A stretch of 64,000 nt of DNA, taken from the NCBI GenBank assembly GCA_013396915.1, contig VWZL01000820.1:226247-290246 (forward strand), written 5' to 3'. The notes below the pieces were generated by a model. That model made no database searches, had not been told where the DNA came from, and saw only the letters and a program-made list of their open reading frames with translations. Positions 37,201 through 49,791 of the stretch are shown here, one piece after another. The DNA comes from Stercorarius parasiticus. Its lineage: Eukaryota > Chordata > Aves > Charadriiformes > Stercorariidae. The position numbers and the translations under genes were made by a program. Position 1 is the stretch's first letter; each line of letters starts with the position of its first letter.

Positions 37201-39474
37201 ATGTCACTAATGGTGTCATTAACCATGCTCAAGTACATTGGTCCACAATGGGAGGATCATACCTCCAACGCATCAGGACACACTGGAATAAACTGAATTC
37301 GCCAAAAAAAACCACCAAACATCCTACCTACTGTTTTATTCCTTGAACAATAACCAAAGATTATTCACGTTTTTAGAAGTTTTTTTTTTCACATGTTCTG
37401 TATATAAAGGAATCTCTGAAATATATTTAAGAGCATAATATAAAAATGAAAGTAAACCACCACTAATGTGAAAAAGGAACAGCTAAATAACAGATGTTGA
37501 CCTTTGTCCCTGCATTGAATGAAAAAATAGATGCCTCATGCACTGCCTTCATTTAGACAAAGCCAATGAAATATTTGATGCAACTTTCAAACCACAGTGT
37601 CTCTTCCCTCCCTCCTTTCAATACTCCCATTTCTTCTATTTGTTGGTTTTTTACCTTCTTTGCTTCATCATTCTTCCTCTTGGAGACAGGTTAGTGAGAA
37701 GCAGGAGTTGGTGTGCTTCTGGGTCTTTAGTTTGCTTTGGGTCAGCTTCTTTATTCCACGATATTGTCTCCTCTCCCTCTTGCGATCTCTCTTTTTCTCT
37801 GGCTCTCTTTCCTCCTCGTTTTATTTTCTTTCCTTTGTAACCGAACAGTGCATGTCACAAAGCCTAAGAATGAGGTTTGGTGGCAGTTTCAGATCACCAA
37901 GTTCTGTGCTGATCCCTGCAGCCAGCACGGACTAAATACAACCTTATAAAAATAGTTGTGAAAGTAAGAGTGGAGATGACATAAAGCATTGCCAAGATTA
38001 ACTTCTGAAAATATTTCTTATCTACAGCCTACTTGAACAGACATGACCTCCTTCTTCTGATACCTTCCACACATTTTTGTCTCAGCTCACATGGTATGTG
38101 AATTATTAATGATCTACTGGGCATAACTTTGTTGCCTGTTACAGTTTTGGGCAAGAGGCTTCTCTCTTGACCCACCAGCAACAATACCGTCCCCATCTCC
38201 ATGACATGCTCATCTCTGGTACTGCTCTGGCAGGCAATTGTGAGCAAAAAAACGCCAGAAAGAGGTCTCTCAGGGTCCTGGAAATGGTTGGTTCAGCTCC
38301 TCTCAGGACCCTTTGAACAGGGTGACACCAGAGCCAGAAAAGCTAAAGCCGATCTCCTGAGGCTGTTGGATGATTACTTGCGAACGTGAAGAGATTTTTG
38401 GGGCATGGATATGTGCCCAGTGGTAGATGTAAAGGAAGCTAGAAGGCTTCTCACAGATATGTATTCTACATAGGTATAAACAACTACTAAAAATGTATGC
38501 AATTATTTAACTAGAATCAATGCATTCTGGTTTCGATTTGTATCGGCATTTTGAGTATGGCCCAGGACGTTTTCTGTTTACTGAAGGTACATGCTCAGAT
38601 ACACTGAGAGGCAGACACATTATTAAGATAATACAGAAAGTGAGGTGATAATATCTGTGTCACTAAAGTAGTGATTTCATTGGAACAAAAAAGATAAGCT
38701 TTTCAGTGACAAACTGTATTTGCTAGTACTGTATTGTTGTTTCACTTGATAATAGGAACTAATATACATGTAAAAGAGAAACCAGCAAGAACTGCTCCCA
38801 TACCCCAAAAAAGACAGCACACTCCCCCTCCAAATTCAGAATAGAGTGCCCCAATCTGCTCTTCCAAAGGCGAAATCCCATTACGGCACTTTTAAACCCT
38901 CGTATTTCAAAGATTGTTAGGTCTTTTAATAGCACTGTCTGACTTTCCACAGCATACAGTACTGAACTCCCAGGATTTGCTCCCAAACCTTTGTGCACTT
39001 CGTGGCTCTAAGGGAGCTGTCAGTATGGGATTTGCAACCATGAACACTAAAATACAATTTGGCCTGTGTACTCCACCCCACGTACAGGTCAGGTGTGTGA
39101 AGAACCTTCCCCAGGCCCAGGGTCCTGATTTTAGGGCCCAGATGTGCATCATTACGTCTGGTGTCTTAAATATTTTCAAATCTTAAATATGACACAGTTC
39201 CATCTTTGCCCACGGAAGTGCTTATGTTTATATGGATATACACTTTCATTAAAAATAGACATGCCTCTTGATCTTCGTGCTTACAGGAAACATGCTCAGA
39301 AGCAGCGACTGTTTCGGGAGCAAGCCATCATAAAAATCTGGCATATATTTCAGTACCGACATGCAGATATTCACATCCGTTCTGAATTGTATGACAGCAT
39401 TGTTTGTTTGTGCAAGGCAAATATCGTATATAGCACAAATCACCATGAAATTACTGAGTAGTTACTTGATCATT

Positions 39475-39720
39475 TAATTATTGTGCAGTTACATAATAAC
39501 TCCATGACTATTGAAGCCCTTCAGATTGCATTAATTATACTCGGAGTAATTATTCCCATCCGCTGACATGGATATATGTCATATAGTTTGCTAGACAAGA
39601 TAAATTTTTCAGAAAATCATGACTGAAGAGAGGGTTTTAAAAATGGGCTGGCCAGCACAGTCTTAATTATAGCACTTGGCAGTGTGAATTTATTTCACCT
39701 AACGTTGCATGATGTAATTA
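39475..39720. promoter_or_regulatory. Cluster of five TAATTA homeodomain sites
   Basis: Exact TAATTA occurs at 39475, 39532, 39547, 39664 and 39715. About 0.2 would be expected by chance in a segment of this length and AT content. TAATTA is the core bound by many homeodomain proteins (LIM, paired-type and NK-related). The sequence is otherwise mixed in composition and is not simple AT repeat. It resembles a developmental enhancer, but no second species is available to test conservation. Confidence 0.4.
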
Positions 39721-42555
39721 TGTTATCCCAACAGAAAAGGATATGAATTGTGCTTTATGGTTGATATATCTCTAAGGATGAGATGCAAATGCAGAAATAA
39801 CAATTAAACTAAAACTCAGTCATGTTCCAGAATGGGTTGGCCCTGTGGTCTACAGTGGCACGGCCCTGAAGGTCTGGCTTTAGAGGGCGGGTTGGGACAC
39901 TGGTGGTCTCTGCAGAGGTGCCCGTGGAGGAACTGGGGACCTCTGTTTGCTCTGCAGCCAGGTGCAGCCTCTGGCTGCCCATCCATCACGTCTGCCCCTA
40001 ATCCCACAACGCTGGCTGCCATCATGCTATGGGCAGGTGGGATTCTTGGGAGCAGCTCCACAAGAGAATCTGTCCACTCACAGAGCAGGTGGCTATGGAG
40101 AAGTCCATACTAAGGAGTGGAGAAAATCAAGAGTTTTATCCCAGTTTTTCGTAATAAAACCTGAAGGCAGGAGCTTCCTGTACAATGTGGATGCAAGACA
40201 CCTTTTTTTATCCAAATATGTGCTCAGAGTTGCTCTCAAAAGGCAGAAAAAAAAAATATGTATATGCATATGCATAAGTATAGAGAAAGTTATGGTTCGT
40301 TAGATCCGGAAGGGCTAAGTTCGTTTCCAGCTCTACAGGAACCTTCTTGGCTGATGCTGGGAAAATCAAATGGCAACTTTGTGATGTTGCCGAGCTGTGG
40401 GATTGTCTCACCTATTTAGATGTTGATTTATTGGGGCAGAGGTGGTTTCTTATGTGCCTATCGGGACTCAGCAGGATGGGGCTGTGATCTTGGTTCAAGC
40501 AGCTGAATGACACCGTGAGCTAATGAAAACAAGGATGCAGCAAGGAGTTGATATACCAAGGGTATGAAATGGCATCTGAAAGGGCATAACTGACTCCGTT
40601 AGCACTGGCCAGTTTCCTTCTGTGTTACACATTGCAGGTGGGGTGACACCTCATTCTCCTTATCTTGTTTTGATCAGGGCTGTGTCTATTACTATAGACT
40701 AAACAGAATCCTGTTGCACCCGAAAAGTAGAAGCAGACTAATCCTAATAAAATTACTGTTTTCTTGCCTTGGAACCCAGAAACAAACACACTAAAATAAT
40801 GTAACCAGTGACTGTCTAGGTGTTTTGTAGCATCTTTAGCAAATCTGACAACATTTTGTAATGGTTTGCCTTATGTGTATAGGCAATGGCCACCACAACT
40901 GCAAAGGGCCAAACCGAGACTTGTGCTATCGTTGCCCAAATGGGGAATGGGAAAACATGTGCAAGAAGTAAAATCTGCAAGACAGGAAGGAACAGGCAGC
41001 TAAGATGTTTGGTAAAACCAAAATAATCCTGAAAATCAGGCAGGAAGGGTAACTCTACAGAACAGCCCAGCAGAATAAGTGAAGGTGGAAAAAGTCCTCA
41101 TCCTGAAAATAAAGTGTCAAGGACAAATGAGATCCCCCTTTTCTTTTTAGGGAGCAGGGGGAAGAAAAACACAAAAAACCCCCATCAGTGAGTGAGTAAG
41201 GATGGGGAAGAAAGAAAGCATCCTGCTTTTGTTCTGGCTTCCTCCATCAAAGAGTTGCTGGGACCAGCTGCCTTGTCCTTAGCCACCGAAGACTACCAAG
41301 ATCAATGAGCGACGTGTAATGTTAGTGAATATCAATCCAATAAAGAGTTGTTTTAAAGTTTGGAATTGGCCTGATTTAAATAAGACAATGACAGCCATCC
41401 CTAATTCCCTAGCTGGCATAGAGATCAAGAAATGTTCAGCCGCAGCAGTCACCGGTTATTTCAAAACATACAAGGGCACCAGGGCCTCACACACCGGAGA
41501 GAGAAATCGAATGGTTGCTCACAGGGTGGGTTTATTTTAAAATTACTTTTATACTTTTTACAGTTTAGAAATGTATGAGGAGACAGACTTCTAAGCTTGT
41601 ATCAAAGGAGACCGCTGATCTCAGATGAGTTAGATGACATATCATCTGTGTGTCATATAGCCTTCAACATATAATATCTTCAAATATAGTTAAGATCTCA
41701 CGTCCTACGTGGCACGCAAAATCTAATTTATGCCACAGAAACCTTCCCTGCTCTGCTTTCCCCTTCATTGTGTTCACCAGCTGCAGTCTATGAAAGACAA
41801 TTTTTTATTCTGAAATTATTCTTACAATAATTACTAAATAATTAATGCAATAATAATAATAATGAAAAATGTCTGGTTTATTCTTTGTTTTTAAATCCTA
41901 GACTTAAACCCAATGTATTAGGGCTGTGCCTGTGTGCCCATGTGACTGATTGGGCAAAGTGGACGTGCTGGTTTTGTGACCAAGGAGAACGCTCTGAACC
42001 TGTTTGCTTTTCAGTGTCCGTGAAGCACGGGGAGTTGTTGGGAAGAGCTGTACATGTCTTTTCCCACCCATAGGCAAGAACTGAAGGTGACTTTTAACTT
42101 GGTCAATGGGGGGAGGCTGACTCTCTCAGTCTCCTCTCCAGCAAACTGAGACAGCAGCTACTTCCCCACTTTCCTTTATAGCCTGAATTTCTGCTAAAAT
42201 GACGCCAGCGAAAGCAGGTAATGCTGTTTCTACTTAAATGACCACCATTAGTGTTCAGAGTCCGTGCCAGGTTGAGCTAAACAGAATGATTTCCAGTCAT
42301 TGATTGGAAGAATTGATGTCAAGGCAATCGTGGGGTAAGCTGGCATCCCTCGATGGCCCTGGATCTCTCCGCTGGTCCCTGGCTTGTGCCCAACCCCAGC
42401 CTGGCCTGTGCCCCTGCACTGGAGATGGGCTTTCCAGAACAGCTTCCCAGCAGCTGCACGGGTTGGCTGCATCCAGGGCTGTCAATGCCTGTAGGGTGGT
42501 GGGTGGGATTGCTTTTTAATGAAAAACAGCAATTTAAAAAATTTCATGAATTCGG

Positions 42556-42600
42556 GGTTGTTGGGTTTTTTTGGGTTTGTTTTTTTTGTTGTTTTTTTTA
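42556..42600. repeat. T/G-rich low-complexity tract
   Basis: A run of T blocks separated by G groups (GGGTTGTTGGG, then TTTTTTTGGGTTTG, then T blocks). Similar tracts occur at 5380-5450 and 55601-55660. They are simple sequence that generates phenylalanine-, valine- and glycine-rich false frames. Confidence 0.85.
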
Positions 42601-44446
42601 AGCTTAAAATATCTAATTAACTGCTTCCTGAAGTCAGGCTCAAGGAGTCCTAAAAACAATGTTGTTTCAGCTGTAGTACGGTCACAAATTATGTACCTTG
42701 AGAAATAGTATCCTGATTCATTAGTGATATTTTGAGGAAAGAGAGGGATTGTAAACTAATCAGAATATCTATGTGCATTTAAAGTAGTCCATTCTCTGAA
42801 AGTGCTCTACCAAACACTTTATTTAACACAGTCTAAGCTTTTAAGTATTGTGTTAAAATCTCCAGATCTGACTGAAGGAAAGGAAATGTTTTTCAGAGGG
42901 GTTCTTGAGGCTACACAAAAAATGAAGGTCAGCATCTGCAAGAATGGGGGCAAAGCATTTGTTTTGGGGTTGTTGATACATCACTTCAGTACATTTTGTC
43001 TAGAAATTGCCTTCATGATTATGCCTGCCACTATCATTTAGGACGTTTACTGATGTTTTACCATTACCTTTGTCAAGAAGCAATGTCCCGGAACAGAAAA
43101 CTCAATAGGTCTTTCCTATAAAGTCAGAGAAACCAAAGTAATCAACCTGGAAAGTTGTTCTCTGTCCCTCATTACCGGCTTCTCCTTGGATCAAAGTGTT
43201 GAGAATTGATATCAAGGTACATAGCTAATAGCTTTATTGAGCATCTCCACAGCATATGTATCTATGTGGTCTTGGGTAAGCTCCCACACTGCTGTGCCAG
43301 CATGCTTTGGGCTCATTTTAAAATTTACAACTATTTTTTTTTTCACCAAGGGCAATCTTCTCGCCGGCTCCAAAGTCTAAAAGTCGTGCACCTGGACGAT
43401 AACTTTTCAGGCTCTCAGCGAGAGTGTTTTGCTCTACTCTGACAAGAGCTTTTCATGACTTTCCCTCCTGCCCTCATCACTGATAGGTACCATTAACAGA
43501 AAGCTTCAAGTTGTCATGAGACACGCAGCAGAATAAACAGGCTCTGGCCTTTCACCTGGCAGTTTGTAAACAGAGATTAAGTTAACAGTGTGCGTTGTCT
43601 GCGCCTATAAACATCCTCTCAGGACGTAGGTGGCTTGAAATACACCTTGTCCTTACCATCAGGGAAGACTCACTCTTTCATATGTCTGTATTTTTGATGT
43701 ACGTTTCTTTGATTAACGCTTTGCTTTCGAGATAGAATCAACATGCCGTATTGGTGTAAAAATAAGTTCATTTGCAGCTATTATGCTTTGGAAACTGCTC
43801 GACGCTTCTTGGGGTAATGATAATAAGAGGTAAGAAGGATTTACAGTTAACGAAACCTAGAAACTTTAAAATAGTGTTTAGGTAGAAAATATATTCTTTG
43901 TAAGTTGACTTTAAAAAATCAGGCTGCAAAAGTACTATTTTTGCATTTTAGTAAACTTACCCTGTGTTTTTGATATCAGTTGCGAAAATGGGAAATCACT
44001 GTTAAGCAATTCATTACACTTTGGCAAAAGCTGTCAGCCTCTGCTTAAGAGATTCAAAAATAAGTCACATCGAGGAATGTAAAGTACCATCGATTTTAAG
44101 ATGCAGAGCTCCCTCAAAGGTTGAAATAATTGGTATGTTTATATCGGGAAACTTAGACACTACTTTGATAGCCCGGTGACTGCAACCTCCCTTTTTTGCA
44201 TCCGCTTGCAAGCCAAAAAAGACCCTGTTTTATGCGGTGACTGCATTCGTTGAGGGCCGAGGCTAACACCTTGTACGTTAATATTGCAAATGTCTGTAAG
44301 CAAACATATGAAACCTCCTCCATAACCATGTACAAACGAAGCCATCAGTCCTTCTCTCATTTGGGGGTTATCGAGTTATGTAGTTTTGCAGGTTCTAGAG
44401 GCTTTCAGACAACCCCTGTCGCCAACGAAAAATGACCAGATTTCTT

Positions 44447-44465
44447 AAAAAAAAAAAAAAAAAAA
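44447..44465. repeat. A19 homopolymer
   Basis: Nineteen consecutive A after TTTCTT. There is no identifiable retroelement body on its 5' side and no obvious flanking direct repeat. Simple sequence. Confidence 0.92.
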
Positions 44466-45619
44466 GAAAATTTCCACTAAATACAGATTCACTTCAGAAA
44501 TCGAGAAGTAAATGTTGCTGATTTCTTGGCAGCGCTGCGGGCGCGGTACTGCCAAATCGCTCACTGTACAGCGTGAGGCTGAACCAAGAGGCATAAAGAA
44601 GAGCTAACAGTGCTAGTCACATGCAGCAATTAGCTATGGTAACAGAATTGTTTTTAAACCAGGATTTGGACTTCATTTAAATAAAACTCGCCTCAAATTT
44701 ACATGTTACAAAGCACTCTGCCTGCAATGGAAGTACTTAGTGTGCTGAGTCTCTGTGATTAGATTTTAATTTCAGGCAGCCAGGCAGGGTTGGATTTGGG
44801 GGTAAAAAATACTCCTTGCTTGTAGAAAACATATTAATTCTTTAGATAAATAAAGATTCACCCTTCCCACCCCTGCCAGAGAATTATTCAACGGTTTTTA
44901 AAAAAAGCTATATTGTTAAATAGTTCTCTTCAGTCTTAAGCTGAAAACCAATATACCTTGATTAAGAAGTGATTAATATTACTTGGTGAGAAGTTAAGCT
45001 GTCATATAATAGTCTGGAGGATCCGCAAAAAGTCAGAAAGATATTACAACACAGCATGAGCTACTCTCTGATCTTCTAAATACCTGGACTATATTTGCTT
45101 CTACAATTTCTGTCTTATCTAACCTTCTTTATGTTCACCTGTAAGTTTATATTAAAGCCCCAATCAGTAGCATGGCTTCTAACACTGAGGATTTCATAAT
45201 GTACAGAAATTAACCACCTCCAGTACACGCATTTGCACTTTGAAATCCTTCCTGCCACTGCAGTGCCTTTCCAAGATAGGAAAGCCCGGACGGAAGTACC
45301 AATGCAAACTTGTAGATATTGTAGCATGGAGGTACAGAGATAGATAAATGTGCGTACATGATTTTTAGAATCCAAATATTACTAGAGGTTACTAATAAGA
45401 CGAATACCAACAACAGCAATGCTAATAACAATTAGCTGTATTGGACAAGTGTGACGACTGGTGGCTTTTCAGACAGTTTTATACCAGGTGCAGGACGAAT
45501 ATCTTTAATATCCAGCATAATGTATCCTTAAAAAACAGGTGCTTATGCAGCCACAAAGTTTCCTCAGGAGGAAAATGTAATAATAATTCCATTCAGCTCT
45601 GAAAATCTGGTGAAAACAG

Positions 45620-46172
45620 TGCAAAAGCTGCGCGTGGGCAAGCCTTGGCTGGCGATGGTCGCCGTGCAAGGTGGTTGCCCTCTGGACCAGGGGGAGAGCC
45701 GACGTGGGAAGGGCTGAGGGAGAAGCTCCCTTTGCTTTAGGGCATGTGGCTGAGAGAGCAGGAGACCCCCATCTCCCACCTCCCAGCCTTACCCGCCTGA
45801 CCCTGCTGCTCCTGATGGCGAATGGAAATTAATTGGCAAATTCAGCCGGTGCACAAATCACCCTAATTTGCTGTGACTTTGTGAGCAGCGGTGCCGACTG
45901 TGTGCTCAGGGGGGTTGTTTCCCCAGACTGCCACTGGGTCTGGAGCATAAGCGGAGGAGGATGGACCCCATTTCTACTTTGGGAGGCGAGAGGGCGGGAC
46001 CTGCATCCCGTGGCCCGCTGGTCGCGATGCTTTGGGTGCTGGGAGCAGAAGGCCCATCCTGAGGCCAGTGACTTCTGGGTCACGCTGGCTACTTGCCACC
46101 CAGCGAGGTTTGCACTGGTTTGTGTAAAAGCAATTAGCAGGAATAAACTCCTCGTTAGCCCATGTGCTGCAA
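45620..46172. other. GC-rich segment before the gap
   Basis: Markedly GC-rich with several CpG, and followed by the 29-N gap. The short AT-rich interior GAATGGAAATTAATTGGCAA (about 45819-45838) contrasts with its flanks and looks like a conserved-element core, which is inference. No exon is recognised. Confidence 0.4.
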
Positions 46173-46201
46173 NNNNNNNNNNNNNNNNNNNNNNNNNNNN
46201 N
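46173..46201. other. Assembly gap, 29 N
   Basis: Twenty-nine unknown bases between a GC-rich segment and an A-rich tract (about 30 bases of A with three G). The stated gap length may be nominal. Frames drawn across the gap on either strand are meaningless. Confidence 0.99.
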
Positions 46202-49200
46202 AAAAAAAGAAAAAAAAAAAGAAAAAGCATCCCTCCGTTGAGTTGCTGCAGTCCTTCGGCGAGATGCAGGCTCTGAGCCGGCCAAATGAAGTACAGGCTC
46301 TTCTGCTGAATCTGCCTGAAACATTTTTCTTATATCCCAGCTGTTACAGCACCCAGTCGACGGAGCTGTGAGATGAGGAACATATGCCTGTAACACTTCA
46401 TTTCAACAGGCTCACTTAGTGTCTCTTACTTTGATCTTTCACTGTATACTTCCTGTAACTGGAGTTAGTTACAGGCTGAAACAAAGCCCAGAGTTACCAA
46501 AGAGGTTTTTTTTTTTNCTTTTGTACCAGATTCTGTTACTGAGTGCGTCAAATGAACCAGCTGGAGGACGGTGTCTCTGCGAAAATGCTGCTGCAGTTCA
46601 GGCTCTTTCTATCTGCCTTTGTGGCCTTTGTGGTGCTGCACCATCGTGATAATTTTGGACCGGCTGCAGTTTTTCAGACCTGGTATTGCCCTTTAAGTTC
46701 TCTTTTCAGCTATAAACAGCCCAAACTAAATGCAATAAAGAACCGTGCAGGTCTCTGGCCGAGTCCAGGGGTCAATGCCTTGCCACTAGTCCTTTATACT
46801 TCACCATCCTTCATAAAAAACAATGAATTTTCAACGCTAAGCTTTGGCCTGTGTATTTACTATTAACTATTCAGATAGGGCTAAATGTTTTCCCTCAACA
46901 GGAGTTCCCAAATGCTGCAATATTGTTCTCTTTGCACTGTGGACGGGCAGAGAATGATAGCTCTCCATTAACGATAGAGTGATCTTTTCCCAAAGAAGTG
47001 GTTGAACATCATGAGCTAGTTTTGGCTACAATGGAGATGAAATACGGCTTAAAATATGCCCATGAACACACAAGCCTGCAGGAGTAAGCAGTCTCTGAAA
47101 ACATTTAGTTTCCACAATCATGCATTCGCTTGTTTTTCCAGTATCACCCTTGTAGCATAACAATCTGATGAAAATAAAACACCGACATCGCCCCATAATG
47201 ACTATTTTCTAACAGCACTGCCTGGGTCTGTGTACACAGAATATCTTCCACATTTGTGTCAAGTGCTGTGATTCCAATGATCTTTGTTAAAGGAGAAACA
47301 AGTTTTACATATAGATAACGAACAACACGCAGGAATAAAGCTTTGCTAGAATGCTGTGGTTTTTAAAAATTAAGTATGTAAATGTTGTGCTGCATAAGCA
47401 TGAGGTACATTTCAAACATATGGGGAGTAGAAATCAAACTAGAATTCAGTTATTCTGGATTCTCATTCCTATGCTCATTTCTTTACAATATGGAATTGCA
47501 GAGGGAGTCTCGCCATCTTCAGATTTCAAAGCGTCTCAGACTTCCTAATACGCATGTCAGGCTACTTGATTTTTGTTATTCTTGTAAGGCAAGGTGACTG
47601 CTTAGTGCTTTACATTAATACAGTGATGATTCCTACAGAGTCAACAGAAAGAAGAAAGTTAGTTCTGCTGTGTTTTCTCAAATTCTAAACTTTTTGTTTG
47701 TTGGTTTTGTGGTAGAACCCAAGAGCCCTACCTTAAATCATTGAGTTTCCCAGCACATACACTTAGGGAGAGAAAACCTGGAGGAGAATTCCCTGGTGAA
47801 TATATAAAAAAAATTGAAGATGCTCATTTAAGAGCTATGGAGGATGTTTCCTTATGCGTCCTCTGGCCTACAAGACAAACCAAAGCAGAATAATTTTAAA
47901 ATTTTGAGTATCATACATATGTTCTTTGAGAAGCTGTTCTAACACTGCATGCTTACCATTCCTCTTTACATTTGACTGTTGATTGACTTTGTGGAGAAGG
48001 GGCCGTATCCAGATTTTTTAAACTATGTTAGCCACCTACAGAAGCAGACAGCAGCTAGAGGCCCTTTAAAAGCAAATAGTTGCCTGATTTTTTTGGAAAT
48101 AGCCCACTGAGGGCTTCTGTACTGTTAGGACCTTTGAAGATACATTATTACCTGTATTGAAAACAGACAAAATACTGACAGGAATATATGACACAGAATC
48201 TAAATGCATTCAATAAGAAGTTGCAACACAATCTCTTCTGGGGGAAGATCAAACCTCTAAAATCAAACCTGGGAGAAGTTCACCTCTAAAATTTATTTGA
48301 GGGAGTTGTATTAACAGGAGGATGCTTAGGAAGAAAAAGACTCAGTAGTAGAAATTAAAAACATTTCAATAAGATTATTGATTAATAAAGTCAAAGTATG
48401 TATTAAAATAAGATTATAATCCAGAAATGATTACCAGTTTGAATAACCAGCCTGAAGCATCGCGAAAGGTCTGTCTTCACAGAAATCACTCACCCTGTGA
48501 AAAAGAGTTGTGGGGGGGAAAAATAATTTAAAAAGAACACATGAAAAAGCTTTGAATAAAAGTGCTGAGTATATGGCTTGTTTACATGTTTAGCTACTAA
48601 TTAGATATCCTAAAAAAAGTAATTTGTGAACTTAATGTCTAGAAGACTGCTGCTCCACTAGTGTGTTGCAAACGTGCATCAGGTCTACCCCAAGGTCTGT
48701 GGCAGAGAACATTAGCTTTAAGCATGCTTTTCTTCCTTCAGTCTAAATCTTGTACAGTATATGAACAGAATACTTTCAGAATATTCCTCTACAGCAGAAT
48801 GGACACCGATCTTGACTTGCTGGTGATTGTCATTAACTAGAGTCAGTCGTACTGGATTACTTCAGCAATCCCTTAGTCTTTGTCCAACAGCAGCCAGCGC
48901 CCTTTGCTTGGCTGGAGGATTGCAGCCTCACCTCAGTCTGAGTCCAGAGGAGGCAGCTCATCAGGATTTCTGTTTCTGTTGTGTGGAAGCTGACATTTGT
49001 CCTGTCTGCCCTCTCCCAATGTTGATGCTCTGCAGGTCTGTGTTGTGAAAAACCATCAATAGCTGCAGACCTGCAGAAGGAACCAAAAGTCTCATTCAAC
49101 ATTGGAGTGACTGTGAAACAAATCATTCTCACCCAGAACAGAGAAGACTTCTTAAAAAAAATGCTAATAAAACTTCCAGCTGTGGTACTGGGTTGGTGGA

Positions 49201-49551
49201 CCTGTCCTCTATGATAGACTCAAAGGTCTTCAGGACTAAGCAGCACGAGAAAGCCACAGAGTGGAGACACCATGAACTGGGGAGAGAGGTAGCCAAGCGT
49301 CAGGGTGTCATCTCATCTAAGTACCATTAGGGTCTCCTTGCAGTCTGATGTTTGAGGACAAGACAAATACAACCCTTTTTTCCTTCCCCAGTGGAAAGAA
49401 GGCCTAGAGAGAGCCCAGGCTAATTCAGCAGCCCCATGGTTACAGGAAGCTTGCGATTTTGAAAATATTTTTCAAATATAATTATGTTGAGGTAAAACAT
49501 CTTTTAAAAAATACTGCTCAACAATGAAATGTTTCTGTCCTCCTCAAACTG
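46202..49551. other. AT-rich DNA, no gene recognised
   Basis: Begins with an A-rich tract after the gap and has one N at 46517. Small internal word duplications occur near 48236-48300 (ACCTCTAAAAT twice). A 107-codon plus frame at 46543-46866 and frames at 48827-49132 show no recognised domain. Confidence 0.55.
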
Positions 49552-49791
49552 TTAGGCCTGAAATCCTGCCAACAATACCCTTTGCAGCTGTTTATATTGG
49601 TTCAGTTCCCTTCCTGTTATCCATTTATTTGTTCTGTGCTTGTTAGCATTTTGTGCTAGTTCTAATTTCCTCTCCCTATCTAATCTACGCAGTTGACTCA
49701 GTTCAACTGTCAGATTCCTCCTTGTTTCTGTTGCTTTTTCTCTTTTTTTCCTCTCAAGGCTCACATACTGTTTTAACTCCTTTTTAACTTA
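49552..49791 (-). other. Charged, helix-like open frame (unidentified)
   Basis: A minus-strand frame bounded by stops reads VKKELKQYVSLERKKREKA, then TETRRNLTVELSQLRRLD, then RERKLELAQNANKH, ending near QRVLLAGFQA. It is rich in K, R, E, Q and L with a coiled-coil-like pattern, unlike the F/S/C-rich noise frames elsewhere in the window. It contains no ATG near its start. It might be a decayed exon, a fragment of a LINE or other element, or a by-product of purine-rich DNA on that strand, which favours K, R and E codons. No family is recognised. Confidence 0.2.

Larger units (their letters stand above)
31723..39474. other. AT-rich to mixed DNA, no gene recognised
   Basis: Apart from the possible exon at 33557 and the microsatellite at 34177, this holds T-runs at about 35971-36002, GC-richer patches at about 36090-36300 and 36540-36730, and a pyrimidine-rich block at 37600-37840. 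Frames up to 126 codons (36401-36781) show no domain. A single GGGGTTAGGGTTTGG at about 36857 is not a telomere array. Confidence 0.55.
39721..45619. other. Mixed DNA, no gene recognised
   Basis: GC-richer patches at 39840-40080 and 42340-42500 carry open frames on both strands, as expected from composition. The T/G tract at 42556 and the A19 run at 44447 are the only repeats noted. No splice-flanked frame convinces me. Confidence 0.55.

Noticed and set aside
45829..46396. Frames of 133-147 codons around 46 kb
   Set aside because: They run through the 29-N gap, so the reading frame on either side is unrelated.
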